Shown here: positions 5,715 to 13,988 of the stretch, piece after piece | Layout: each line of letters starts with the position of its first letter | How positions within the stretch are numbered: position 1 is the first letter of the stretch | DNA from: an uncultured bacterium | GTDB taxonomy: Bacteria > Patescibacteriota > Minisyncoccia > Phycocordibacterales > UBA1006 | Assembly: GCA_937898165.1 (NCBI GenBank) | Contig: CALDKO010000100.1 | Span: 1-16,660, forward strand | Direction of reading: 5' to 3' | Length of the DNA: 16,660 bases | The notes under the pieces: generated by a model | Told to the model about the DNA's origin: nothing | What the model saw: the letters and a program-made list of their open reading frames with translations, nothing else | Database searches by the model: none | Position numbers and translations under genes: made by a program

Positions 5715-7208
5715 ATGAGTTCTGTTATGTTTTTTACGAGTATTATTTCAGTGATTTCTGGGCTGGTTTCAGCAATGTTTATTGTACCTGATCAATTGGT
5801 TTCCAAATCCTGGATAATAATTATTGGAATAATAGTTTTTATGTATGTTTTAAATAAAGTAATTCCTATAAAAAATTATAGGAATATTTTTATATTAATT
5901 GCTATCTGTTTTTTGGTTGGTTTTTGGAGAACTGATCAGTTTCATCAGAGATACCCATTTACTGCTTTTGATAAATATAACAACCAAAACATTGTTATTG
6001 TTGGAAATATATATCAATCACCAACATATAAACCAGGAAAACAATTAGTGCGAATTCATCCAGAATTAATTAATGGCGAAAAATTATCGGAAACTACCAG
6101 TGATATTGTTGCAACATTTAGTGATCTTGAACATTTTTCTGTTGGAGATACGTTAATTGTTTCTGGGAAATTCAAAGCTCGAACTGATTTTCAATCAGAT
6201 AATAATAGAATTGTTCAATATCGACTGATGAGTTATAGCCGAAAAGTTGCAGGCGATATTGCATTTCCAACACTGGAGCGATCGATTCCAGAACATGGTA
6301 ATACGTGGGATGTATTTTCTACTATAAAAATGAAATTCATACAGACACTGAATGAATTATTTATTGCACCTGCATCAGGATTATTAGCAGGAATTATTAT
6401 TGGCGATACATCATCGCTTGATAATAATTTATTGGATATTTTTCGTGCAGTTGGTTTAATTCATATTGTAGTATTGTCTGGGTATAACATAACATTAGTT
6501 GCAAATTTTTTCGTACGAATATTTGCCCCGTTGGGGTATTATCGCAGACTTGTCACTGCGATGGTTGCATTGGTATTTTTTATTGCTGTCGTTGGAATTT
6601 CACAGACGGCGCTCCGTGCTGGAATCATGGCATTGTGTGCATTTGCTGCACGATATTACATTAGACCGTATGCAGTATCACGAGGAATTTTTTTGGCATT
6701 GTTGGTTATGGTTTGGATTTCACCTTATGCGTTATTGTTTGATGTATCACTCCAATTATCATTTCTGGCGACATTCGGAATTGTGTATGTTTTTCCATTA
6801 ATTTCAAAAAAGTTTCCAAATCTTGCTGAAAATAATTTTGGTGAAATACTACTCCAAACTGTTGCGGTGAATATGGTAACGCTTCCGATTATTATTTATC
6901 AAATGGGTTATTTTTCACTTACTTCATTTCCTATAAATATTGCCGTACTTGGTTTTATTCCCTGGATTACTGTTTTAGGGTTTTTTGCCGTATTTATTGG
7001 AATGATTGTAATTCCTTTGGGTAAATTAATAGCGTTTCCTGTGCAGTTAATTGTGGATGTAATTATAAGTATTACCAAATGGACAGCAGAACATGATCCT
7101 TTCAAGTTATCATTCTCACCGTTTTCGGTATATTGGATATTGTTAATATATGTTGTGATATTTTTTATAGTAATTCATTTCATGAAAAATATTAAGAATA
7201 ACTTGTGA
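5715..7208 (+). CDS. comEC: ComEC/Rec2-family DNA-uptake channel (Competence domain, no hydrolase domain)
   Basis: A 497-residue polytopic membrane protein. Hydrophobic segments occupy the first ~85 residues. A soluble OB-like region (about 90-190, 'NIVIVGNIYQSPTYKPGK') follows. The Competence domain starts near 215 with the family signature 'GIIIGDTSSLDNNLLDIFRAVG' and 'LIHIVVLSGYNIT', and continues through at least eight more membrane segments ('TALRAGIMALCAFAARY', 'LSFLATFGIVYVFP', 'MVTLPIIIYQMGYFS'). ComEC forms the channel that carries transforming single-stranded DNA across the inner membrane. The C-terminal metallo-beta-lactamase-like domain of Bacillus-type ComEC is absent; the protein ends in a membrane segment and a Lys/Asn tail. 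Start: ATG at 5715; the in-frame TTG at 5697 overlaps the promoter. It ends with TGA, so TGA is a stop in this genome. Confidence 0.9.
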   Translation: MSSVMFFTSIISVISGLVSAMFIVPDQLVSKSWIIIIGIIVFMYVLNKVIPIKNYRNIFILIAICFLVGFWRTDQFHQRYPFTAFDKYNNQNIVIVGNIYQSPTYKPGKQLVRIHPELINGEKLSETTSDIVATFSDLEHFSVGDTLIVSGKFKARTDFQSDNNRIVQYRLMSYSRKVAGDIAFPTLERSIPEHGNTWDVFSTIKMKFIQTLNELFIAPASGLLAGIIIGDTSSLDNNLLDIFRAVGLIHIVVLSGYNITLVANFFVRIFAPLGYYRRLVTAMVALVFFIAVVGISQTALRAGIMALCAFAARYYIRPYAVSRGIFLALLVMVWISPYALLFDVSLQLSFLATFGIVYVFPLISKKFPNLAENNFGEILLQTVAVNMVTLPIIIYQMGYFSLTSFPINIAVLGFIPWITVLGFFAVFIGMIVIPLGKLIAFPVQLIVDVIISITKWTAEHDPFKLSFSPFSVYWILLIYVVIFFIVIHFMKNIKNNL

Positions 7209-7232
7209 TTATTGTTATTTATTTGTTATACT
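7203..7232 (+). promoter_or_regulatory. Promoter of the surface fibre gene (near-leaderless)
   Basis: TTGTGA (7203-7208), an 18-nt spacer, and an extended -10 TG-T-TATACT (hexamer 7227-7232). The ATG at 7242 is 9 nt after the -10 box. The -35 overlaps the TGA stop of comEC. No Shine-Dalgarno. Confidence 0.55.
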
Positions 7233-7241
7233 ATTAATAAT

Positions 7242-9350
7242 ATGACCAGTAAGTGCAAAAAAATATTTTTTTGCACACTCTCTATAATTTCCATCATTGG
7301 TTATGGATATTTTGTGTATGCAGCAGCACCTCTTGGTGGTTATACAGCAGGACAAACACTGGACCCAGATTGTGCACCGGGTGATACAGATTGTGTAGTT
7401 GCCATCACCAGTGGAGGTGGAGTCCCAGCAGGATCTAATGGGCAAGTGCAATATAATAATAATGGTGTGTTTGGTGCGGATAATTTATTTACACGAGATC
7501 CCTCTACATTTAATACATTTATAGGAAAAGATATTACAACACCTCTTTATGAATATATTATAGATTTAGGATATTATATTGCAGATCATCCATACACAGG
7601 TACTTTTGTATTAGGTGAAATAGTTACGGGTGATACGTCTGGTGCAACTGCTGTTATTCAAAGAATTGATACCCCTATTTTAATAACATCTGTTTCTGGT
7701 ATATTTCAAGATGGAGAAACCATTACCGGACAAACATCTGGAGCGACAACATTAGGTAATAATATCTTATCTATTCAACCAGGTGATACGGTAATGATTT
7801 TTGATTTAGACCCTATTACCTACAGAAGTGTTGGAACCGTTATCTCCACCACATCTACTCAAGCAACAATACAAACAACAGGAATATTACAAGTTGATGA
7901 CTATATAGGTACTATTTTTGAAGGTACTTTTACAGATAGTGCTAATAGTGTTGCGGGTATTATTTCACAGTCACAAATCGGGACAGTTGATGGATCTAGT
8001 AATCTTTCTATTGGGAATAGTGTTGATATTTTGGGTGGTTTATTAACTGGTACAGGATCTGTACTTTCATCAAAATCATCTCCTGATCGTGAAGCACAAC
8101 TCTTTCTTGGAAATAGTAATACCTTAGGTTGGAATGATGCATTTGTTCTTTCGTCCACAGACACTAGTGCTGATTTAGGAGCAACTATCTTTGGGAATAC
8201 AAATTCTTTAGCAGGAACAAGTACTCTACAAATAGGTGTTGGAGATGTGAGTAGTTCAGGCTCAGTGCCAAGTTCTTCAATTTCTCTAGAAAGAAATTAT
8301 ACTTCTAGTTTTATTTCATTCGATACTGATATGGGACGGATTGGGTATTTTAAAAATAATGGATCTGTTGGTCTAGGATTTGAAAGTAATCCAGATGGTG
8401 ATAATTCATTTACTATTGGATATGGTGTTAGATCTCAGTCATTTGGTGAAACGACTCTTGGTTTGTGGAACACTTCCTCTGGAACAGTATTAAGCACTAC
8501 TGCTTTTGATAGTTTTGATCGTATTCTTACTGTCGGAAATGGAACTGACTTAGGTTTTCAACATAATGCATATACCATGTGGAAAGACGGTTCATTCGCA
8601 TATAACGATGATAACTTCCAAAACGATAATTCAGGAACAGAACAAAACATGTTTTACTTTAACTACGGAAACCATGATGGGTTAGGTGTTGCTCAGACAA
8701 ATAAATCAGTTCGACTTGGATCTGCATGTGATGATATTTGGGATGTGAATAGTGGAAATGTTGGTGATCGTAGTATTGCCATTGGTTTCGCATTGTCAGG
8801 ATGTGCGGCAGACGGACCAACTGCCAGTGGTAATAATTCACTTGCTATTGGTCGTTCAACTATCGCATCAAATCAGGATGCATTAGCTATCGGTACAAAT
8901 GCGCAGGCAACAGGGGAACAATCAGTTGCAATTGGTGCCAGTAGTTTTGCACAAGGACGATATTCTATTGTTCTTGGTTCATCGATAACTTCAAGCGGGG
9001 AAGGATCAATTGGTATTGGTGGTTATCATACATCATCAGGACATTACTCAACAGCTATTGGTCGTGCAAATATTGCAGAAGGAGATTTCTCAACTGTACT
9101 TGGTACAGAAAATTTCGCTCGTTCGTATGCGGAAACTACGCTTGGAATTTTCAATACCGACTATACAGCAATAGATGCTACTGTTTTTGAATCTACAGAT
9201 AGACTATTTTCAGTTGGAAATGGTACTGGTATAGGTGCACGTTCTGACGCCTTCACCATCCTTAAAAACGGTTTCACCGGTATTGGTTACGACAACTTTG
9301 AAACTACCGCACTCACAGCACTATTACAAGTAAATGGAGACATTCAATAA
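7242..9350 (+). CDS. Secreted surface fibre with YadA-like head repeats, cut by an in-frame TAA
   Basis: 702 residues to the TAA at 9348-9350. A signal peptide covers about residues 1-27 ('CTLSIISIIGYGYFVYA', then 'AAPLGG'). Next comes a 'DPDCAPGDTDCVV' segment and 'GSNGQVQYNNNGVFGAD', a style I associate with Patescibacteria surface proteins. Residues about 115-190 carry two related 'GE.(I/V)TG.TSGAT' units. The distal part (about 500-660) has head-type repeats such as 'SIAIG', 'SLAIG', 'ALAIGTNAQATG', 'SVAIGASSFAQG' and 'STAIGRANIAEG', as in YadA-like trimeric adhesin heads and phage tail fibres. The likely role is a trimeric surface fibre for attachment. The same reading frame continues past the TAA into an S74 chaperone domain (9351-10007), so the gene appears interrupted by one nonsense codon. 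The ATG at 7242 follows a strong extended -10 box. Confidence 0.8.
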   Translation: MTSKCKKIFFCTLSIISIIGYGYFVYAAAPLGGYTAGQTLDPDCAPGDTDCVVAITSGGGVPAGSNGQVQYNNNGVFGADNLFTRDPSTFNTFIGKDITTPLYEYIIDLGYYIADHPYTGTFVLGEIVTGDTSGATAVIQRIDTPILITSVSGIFQDGETITGQTSGATTLGNNILSIQPGDTVMIFDLDPITYRSVGTVISTTSTQATIQTTGILQVDDYIGTIFEGTFTDSANSVAGIISQSQIGTVDGSSNLSIGNSVDILGGLLTGTGSVLSSKSSPDREAQLFLGNSNTLGWNDAFVLSSTDTSADLGATIFGNTNSLAGTSTLQIGVGDVSSSGSVPSSSISLERNYTSSFISFDTDMGRIGYFKNNGSVGLGFESNPDGDNSFTIGYGVRSQSFGETTLGLWNTSSGTVLSTTAFDSFDRILTVGNGTDLGFQHNAYTMWKDGSFAYNDDNFQNDNSGTEQNMFYFNYGNHDGLGVAQTNKSVRLGSACDDIWDVNSGNVGDRSIAIGFALSGCAADGPTASGNNSLAIGRSTIASNQDALAIGTNAQATGEQSVAIGASSFAQGRYSIVLGSSITSSGEGSIGIGGYHTSSGHYSTAIGRANIAEGDFSTVLGTENFARSYAETTLGIFNTDYTAIDATVFESTDRLFSVGNGTGIGARSDAFTILKNGFTGIGYDNFETTALTALLQVNGDIQ
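7253..7276. repeat. 24-bp perfect palindrome with A7/T7 tracts in the fibre signal-peptide region
   Basis: GTGC-A7-T joined to A-T7-GCAC is perfectly palindromic. It lies 11 bases into the fibre ORF and encodes part of the signal peptide. In the mRNA it would form a hairpin near +14 to +37. Its two homopolymer runs of seven are candidates for slipped-strand frameshifts, and an A/T stem with a T-tract could also act as an attenuator. Confidence 0.6.
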
Positions 9351-9392
9351 ACAGGAGCAACATCTTGTTCGCTTTCTGCAGATAGTGATGGG

Positions 9393-10007
9393 ATGATCAT
9401 CTGTACTCCGTCTGATGAAAACCTAAAGACAAACATAAACAATCTAACCTACGGATTAGATACTCTTTCCACGCTTCGCCCTGTGTCTTATACATTCAAA
9501 GATGTTAAATACGGAACAGGAAATCAAATTGGATTTATTGCACAAGAACTTGAACAAATTATTCCAGAAGTGGTAACTAATGGTCCGGATTATAAATCTG
9601 TTAATTATGGATTACTTTCATCTGTAATTGTAAAATCTATTCAGGAAATGAATTTGAAAATTACCGATATTGATAATATGGAAACTCCAAATACATGGAG
9701 AGATGCATTGATTGCATGGTTTGAAAGTACAACTAACGGTATTCGTAAATTGTTTGTAGGAGAAGTTCATACTGATACATTATGTATTGGACAAACATGT
9801 GTTACGGAATTACAATTACAACAGCTATTACAAAACAGTCCTCAAGTAATTAATCCACCAGTAGTTGATAATCCACCTGCTGATCCAGTTATTACACCCG
9901 ATGATACAACAGTACCATCAGACACTATAGAACCAGTTATTGATCCTAATCCTGTAACGGATACAGGTTCGAACACAACTGACAGTGGGGATATTCCAAC
10001 AGAATAA
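9393..10007 (+). CDS. C-terminal piece of the fibre: S74 intramolecular chaperone/peptidase domain
   Basis: Frame-continuous with the fibre gene after the TAA at 9348; the homologous sequence starts at 9351 ('TGATSCSLSADSDG'). The listed start is the first in-frame ATG, probably not a native start. An AGGAG at 9353-9357 has no suitably spaced in-frame start. The Peptidase_S74 domain begins with 'SDENLKTNI', whose Ser and Lys (codons 9411 and 9426, Ser-x4-Lys) match the catalytic dyad of phage endosialidase-type auto-cleaving chaperones. It continues through 'IGFIAQELEQIIPEVV' and 'VNYGLLSSVIVKSIQE', then a coiled-coil-like 'MNLKITDIDN'. A 'VHTDTLCIGQTCVTELQLQQLL' segment and a Pro/Asp/Thr-rich tail follow. 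S74 domains fold trimeric fibres and then cleave themselves off. Separated from the fibre by the stop, this piece would be useless unless the stop is read through or is a sequencing error. Confidence 0.75.
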   Translation: MIICTPSDENLKTNINNLTYGLDTLSTLRPVSYTFKDVKYGTGNQIGFIAQELEQIIPEVVTNGPDYKSVNYGLLSSVIVKSIQEMNLKITDIDNMETPNTWRDALIAWFESTTNGIRKLFVGEVHTDTLCIGQTCVTELQLQQLLQNSPQVINPPVVDNPPADPVITPDDTTVPSDTIEPVIDPNPVTDTGSNTTDSGDIPTE

Positions 10008-10045
10008 TAAATAAAAAAACCGCATTGCGGTTTTTTTATTTATTA
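10005..10045. terminator. Bidirectional terminator between the fibre and alpha/beta hydrolase genes
   Basis: A long inverted repeat: CCGC-ATT-GCGG core flanked by A7/T7 and continuing as TAATAAAT/ATTTATTA, about 20 bp per arm. It overlaps the stop codons of both convergent genes. Confidence 0.88.
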
Positions 10046-10932
10046 TATTTTTTAATCCATGCAGTAACCTCTGTTGCAATTTGTGCAGCGTATTTTGGAT
10101 TACCTAATCCCAGATCATGGTTTGCACCAGGAATGGTAATTAATTTATGAGGTATACCCGCATCAGCTAATGCTGTGTCGAGCATGGTTGATTGACTATA
10201 TAATACAATACTGTCTCCATTTCCTTGAACTAATAATGTTGGAATATTTTTAAGATGTTTTATAGGACTAACTGCACTAAAGTTTTTTCCAACCGGGGTT
10301 CCTTTTTTATAGGTATCATTTACTAACCATTGTACAAAATTAATCATATTATTTTTTACAGCAGTATCAAGCATTTCTGTGTTGGTTAAATCAGTTGGTC
10401 CAGCCAGAGAAATAACTGCATCAATATCATTTTTTGAATCATATGCGTAGGTATATAACAATGCCATGTGAGCTCCGGCACTGATGCCCCCAATGGCAAT
10501 TTTTGATCCAGATAATCCCCAGTCTGATTTATGGGTTTGGATATATGTTACAGCACTTCCTACATCCTTCATGAGGTCTGCATAATGGATAGTAGATGAT
10601 GCATAGCGATAATTTATTGATGCACTGGCAATATTAGATTTTGCAAAAACCTCTTGGACAATCGCAACATCTTTTTTATCTCCTGATGTCCAGGCTCCAC
10701 CATGCATGAATAATACCATTGGTGTTTCTGCGGTAACTTTTTCAGGGAGACGTACGGTCATAGTATTTCTTTTGTTTGTTCCATATGAAGTATCAAAATT
10801 CTTTCTCGTTTCTTTTACCGTTTGTTCTGTTTTTGGTGTAGTATTTTGATTTGGCTGATTTTGATGATTAATTACTTGTCCGATTCCGGTTAATAGCAAA
10901 ATTCCAATAATAATCCCAATGATTTTTTTCAT
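10036..10932 (-). CDS. Membrane-anchored or secreted alpha/beta hydrolase (esterase/lipase-like)
   Basis: 298 residues. An N-terminal hydrophobic segment 'MKKIIGIIIGILLLTGIG' acts as a signal or anchor, and a Gln/Asn/Thr-rich linker (about 23-50) places the enzyme outside the membrane. The hydrolase domain belongs to the hormone-sensitive-lipase/carboxylesterase type: 'HGGAW' (77-81, oxyanion hole), nucleophile Ser151 in 'GISAG', Asp240 in 'VQGNGD', and His272 in 'GANHD'. The triad is complete. The substrate is unknown; short-chain esters or peptides are typical for the family. I chose the ATG at 10932-10930 because the upstream extension to 11067 runs through the divergent promoters and past the signal peptide. 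It is divergent from the TraD-like ATPase gene and convergent with the fibre gene. Confidence 0.83.
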   Translation of the reverse strand: MKKIIGIIIGILLLTGIGQVINHQNQPNQNTTPKTEQTVKETRKNFDTSYGTNKRNTMTVRLPEKVTAETPMVLFMHGGAWTSGDKKDVAIVQEVFAKSNIASASINYRYASSTIHYADLMKDVGSAVTYIQTHKSDWGLSGSKIAIGGISAGAHMALLYTYAYDSKNDIDAVISLAGPTDLTNTEMLDTAVKNNMINFVQWLVNDTYKKGTPVGKNFSAVSPIKHLKNIPTLLVQGNGDSIVLYSQSTMLDTALADAGIPHKLITIPGANHDLGLGNPKYAAQIATEVTAWIKKYNK

Positions 10933-10970
10933 AACATGTTCATGGATAAGCGAGTAATAACGACAACACA

Positions 10971-10979
10971 AGTATAACA
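10971..10979 (-). promoter_or_regulatory. Extended -10 promoter of the alpha/beta hydrolase gene
   Basis: On the minus strand TG-T-TATACT reads from 10979 to 10971. The -35 region is weak. The expected leader is about 32 nt before the ATG at 10932, so unlike most genes here it is not leaderless; no clear Shine-Dalgarno is seen. Confidence 0.5.
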
Positions 10980-11002
10980 CAAGTGCTACAATCAAAATAA
11001 GT

Positions 11003-11030
11003 TTGAGTTCCAGGTTTGCTTTGGTATACT
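11003..11030 (+). promoter_or_regulatory. Promoter of the TraD/TraG-like ATPase gene (leaderless layout)
   Basis: TTGAGT (11003-11008), a 16-nt spacer, and an extended -10 TG-G-TATACT (hexamer 11025-11030). The ATG at 11039 follows 8 nt later. The divergent hydrolase promoter's -10 lies about 50 bp away. Confidence 0.65.
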
Positions 11031-11038
11031 GTGTGCAT

Positions 11039-13855
11039 ATGGAACCAGCATTTGCACCAACACTCACACCAGACGCGTCACAAAATCATTTTCATGAAAC
11101 ATTTCATGGAGAACAAAAAGTAAATCCTCAATTCAAAGATCATCACGAGGAGCTTGCTTTTTTACGTGCCGAACTTGCAAAAAAAGAAGCCATGCTTTCA
11201 GGGCAAGGAATTGAAACCAGTAGAGAAAGCCTGGCTAGTAATTTAATTGAAAATTACAAAAAAGTTCCCGTAGAACAGGTAATGCATCCATCCGCAGTAA
11301 CACCTGCACAGGAACACGAAAATATTGTTATAAAACTAAAACCAGAAACCCACGATGCGATCATTGATGAGCTGATGAATAATCTACTTGAAAAAGGGGT
11401 TAGTAATACACTGGAATTAATTCGGAAAATGAACAGTCCTCATATTGATGACGATTTTCACCGTTTTTTAGTACAATATTTATCTGCATATCATGCAATT
11501 CTTGGATTAAAACCAGATTCAGAAACATTTAAAAATCTTGATATTTCATTATTTGAGGTTACTCTTCCGGAGCCTGAAAAAGGAAAAAGCTACAAAGAAA
11601 GTATTACTTTGATGGAGCAATTCTACGCATCCATGCAGGTTGTTGGTCCAGGACAAAATGAAAAAAATAATTATTTCTCACTTGAAATTGCATTGTCGCA
11701 TGATACTGAGCAAGTTATTTTTTATGTATGTGTTCCTAATAGTGTAGCTGCTTTGTTTGAAAAACAAGCCCTAGGGTTATTTCACAATGCCCAGATTAAA
11801 TTAATAACCAATGATTATAATATATTTTTTGAAGGTGGATTTTCTGCTGGATCATATGCGGTAGCCAGTGATACTGATCTCATGCCTATTAAAACATACG
11901 AAACGTTTGATCATGATCCCATTGATCTATTACTTGGAGTATTTGAAAAAATTAAAAAAACAGGTGAAGGTGCATCAGTGCAATTAATTGTAAAACCGGT
12001 TGGTGATAAATACACAAAAGATTATGGAAAAGTTCTGGATCGATTACGAAAAGGTGAATCAATGAAAAAAATTAAAGAATCATTAAGCACAGAATTGGCT
12101 GTTGAATTGAAAAGTTGGGGTAAAGCATTGTGGGGAGTAGTTGCTGATGATGGTAAACAAAAAAAGCCAGATGACAAAAAAATCGATGATATAGCAATTC
12201 AGAACGTTACTAAAAAATTGCAATCAACGATTGTTGAAACAACTATTCGTATTATTACATCGGCAGAGACACAGGCACGTGCTGATGAAATACTGAGAGA
12301 TCTCGAATCTGCATTTTTACAATATCAAGAAGTACAATCAAATGGGTTGTTATTTAAACAACCAAAAAATGAGGATCTGAAATTAATGTTCCGCGATTTT
12401 TCATATCGTCGCTTTGACGCATCAAAAGTATTTCATTTGAATTTCAAGGAACTTTCGACCATGTTTCACTTCCCAACTCATTCCGAAGGTTCAGCACAAT
12501 TAAAACAATCTGGTGCCGCAACCCATCCTGCACCAATGGAAATGGGAACAACAGGAATCTTACTTGGTTACAATGAACATCGTGGACGTAAAACACCAAT
12601 TCACTTTGCGCCAGCTGATCGATTACGTCATTTTTATACCATCGGGCAAACCGGTGTAGGTAAGACTCAGATTTTCTTGAAAATGATTATTCAGGATATT
12701 AAAAATGGAGATGGATGTTGTTTTGTTGACCCGCACGGGACTGACTACAACACCATTTTGGCAAGTATTCCACCAGAACGGTTCGACGATTTGATTTTCT
12801 TTGATCCAGCATATACTGCACGACCAATGGGATTAAACATGCTCGAATTTGATGAGCGATCACCACAACAAAAATCAACAGTAATTGGAGAATTAATGTC
12901 GTTGTTTGATAAATTGTTTGATATGAAAGCCCAAGGTGGTGCGATGTTCGGTCAGTATTTCCGAAACTCGGCATTACTAAACATGGAAGACCCCGCATCT
13001 GGAAATACAGTACTCGAAATTACACGAGTATTAGCAAATAAAGAATTCCGTGAAATGAAATTGTCTAAAAATAAAAATCCAATTATTGCAGAATTTTGGA
13101 AATCAGCAGAGGCAACATCAGGAGACCAAGGATTGGAAAACTTTGTCCCATATATTTCATCAAAATTCGACGACTTTATTTCAAACGAATTTTTACGTCC
13201 TATTATTTTGCAGGAAAAATCAGCATTCAATTTCCGCGATATTATCGATGGTAAAAAGATTTTGATCGTAAACTTATCAAAGGGATTACTGGGTGAGAAA
13301 AACGCAAACTTACTGGGATTGATTATTATTATGAAACTGCAAATGGCAGCAATGTCACGTGCGGAATCAGTTGATTTATCAAAGTTCCCCCCATTTTATG
13401 TATATTTAGATGAATTCCAAAACGTAGTAACGGAATCCATTGCTGCAATTTTGTCAGAGGCACGAAAATATAAATTGTCACTGAACATGACTCACCAGTA
13501 CATGGAACAGTTACCTGATTTTATTAAATCTGCAGTGTTTGGAAACGTTGGAAACATGGCGTTTTTCCGTATTAATTCTGCAGACGCGGCTATTATTGAA
13601 CCTCGTATTGTTCCACGTTTTTCTAAAGATGACGTTATAAAGCAGGAAAACTTCAATTGTGTCGTTAGTATGTTAGTAGACGGGAAACCGGCACAGGCAT
13701 TCAATATGGATACTCTTAATCCAGATGGATATGTTACTCCTAAAAATGGTAATCCTAATCAAATTGAACAGTTGAAACAATTATCATATTTGAAATATGG
13801 ACGTGATCGTGCAGATGTTGAACAAGAAATTCAGGATAAATTTAGAATGATATAA
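11039..13855 (+). CDS. TraD/TraG/VirD4-like type IV secretion coupling ATPase, cytoplasmic form
   Basis: 938 residues. The C-terminal half is a RecA-like motor. Walker A is 'GQTGVGKT' (536-543), and Walker B is 'FYVYLDEFQNV' with Asp791-Glu792. 'DPHG' follows the first strand, 'ILIVNLSKG' lies near 745, and 'LSEARKYKLSLNMTHQYMEQL' matches the TraD/TraG motif after Walker B. The N-terminal half (1-500) has a charged helical start ('HEELAFLRAELAKKEAML'), then a mixed domain without recognisable motifs. I see no transmembrane segment, unlike canonical VirD4 coupling proteins, so the protein may be soluble or recruited by a partner. The role is probably moving DNA or protein through a type IV-like or pilus machine, or chromosome/plasmid DNA pumping. 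No relaxase or VirB genes occur in the window. Start: the ATG at 11039 lies 8 nt after an extended -10; the in-frame ATG at 11003 lies in the -35 box. Confidence 0.85.
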   Translation: MEPAFAPTLTPDASQNHFHETFHGEQKVNPQFKDHHEELAFLRAELAKKEAMLSGQGIETSRESLASNLIENYKKVPVEQVMHPSAVTPAQEHENIVIKLKPETHDAIIDELMNNLLEKGVSNTLELIRKMNSPHIDDDFHRFLVQYLSAYHAILGLKPDSETFKNLDISLFEVTLPEPEKGKSYKESITLMEQFYASMQVVGPGQNEKNNYFSLEIALSHDTEQVIFYVCVPNSVAALFEKQALGLFHNAQIKLITNDYNIFFEGGFSAGSYAVASDTDLMPIKTYETFDHDPIDLLLGVFEKIKKTGEGASVQLIVKPVGDKYTKDYGKVLDRLRKGESMKKIKESLSTELAVELKSWGKALWGVVADDGKQKKPDDKKIDDIAIQNVTKKLQSTIVETTIRIITSAETQARADEILRDLESAFLQYQEVQSNGLLFKQPKNEDLKLMFRDFSYRRFDASKVFHLNFKELSTMFHFPTHSEGSAQLKQSGAATHPAPMEMGTTGILLGYNEHRGRKTPIHFAPADRLRHFYTIGQTGVGKTQIFLKMIIQDIKNGDGCCFVDPHGTDYNTILASIPPERFDDLIFFDPAYTARPMGLNMLEFDERSPQQKSTVIGELMSLFDKLFDMKAQGGAMFGQYFRNSALLNMEDPASGNTVLEITRVLANKEFREMKLSKNKNPIIAEFWKSAEATSGDQGLENFVPYISSKFDDFISNEFLRPIILQEKSAFNFRDIIDGKKILIVNLSKGLLGEKNANLLGLIIIMKLQMAAMSRAESVDLSKFPPFYVYLDEFQNVVTESIAAILSEARKYKLSLNMTHQYMEQLPDFIKSAVFGNVGNMAFFRINSADAAIIEPRIVPRFSKDDVIKQENFNCVVSMLVDGKPAQAFNMDTLNPDGYVTPKNGNPNQIEQLKQLSYLKYGRDRADVEQEIQDKFRMI

Positions 13856-13883
13856 AAAACGACCAATAAAGTCGTTTTTTATA
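13851..13883 (+). terminator. Terminator of the TraD-like ATPase gene
   Basis: A 13-bp stem (TATAAAAAACGAC at 13851-13863 against 13871-13883) with a 7-nt loop CAATAAA and a T6 tract. It begins at the stop codon. Confidence 0.85.
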
Positions 13884-13888
13884 TTATC

Positions 13889-13988
13889 AATTTCATATTA
13901 CTTCATTTTTTATTCTGCGTAGAGCAAAGCTACCTTACGCCTTCGGCTCCGGCAGGTACTCGAATATAAAATGAAGTAGTATGAAATT
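13889..13988. repeat. Long hairpin element 3: 27-nt arms around a GC-richer core
   Basis: Left arm 13889-13915 and right arm 13962-13988 pair at 25 of 27 positions. The 46-nt core (13916-13961) is much more GC-rich than its surroundings and can fold by itself: GTAG/CTAC, and TACCT/AGGTA enclosing GCC-TTC-GGC. Arm length and total length (100 bp) match elements 1 and 2 at 5444-5663, but the core sequence is clearly different. It fills most of the gap between the ATPase terminator and the ndk promoter. Confidence 0.75.

Noticed and set aside
7901..8164. Minus-strand ORF of 87 codons inside the fibre gene, and similar antisense ORFs within recJ, the ATPase gene and comEC
   Set aside because: They are shadows of strongly supported plus-strand genes, without motifs or start signals.
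9348..9350. Alternative genetic code explaining the in-frame stop in the fibre gene
   Set aside because: The codon is TAA, which ends several other genes here. The recoded codon known from some Patescibacteria is TGA, and TGA ends comEC, so recoding does not fit.
9353..9395. Independent translation of the S74 piece from the AGGAG at 9353-9357
   Set aside because: The first in-frame ATG is about 35 nt away and the nearby TTG (9365) is out of frame, so the site is poorly placed; the nonsense-mutation reading is simpler.
10930..10944. Four-codon upstream ORF (ATG AAC ATG TTA TGA) overlapping the alpha/beta hydrolase start on the minus strand
   Set aside because: It overlaps the start in an ATGA arrangement but is very short, has no Shine-Dalgarno, and is easily expected by chance.
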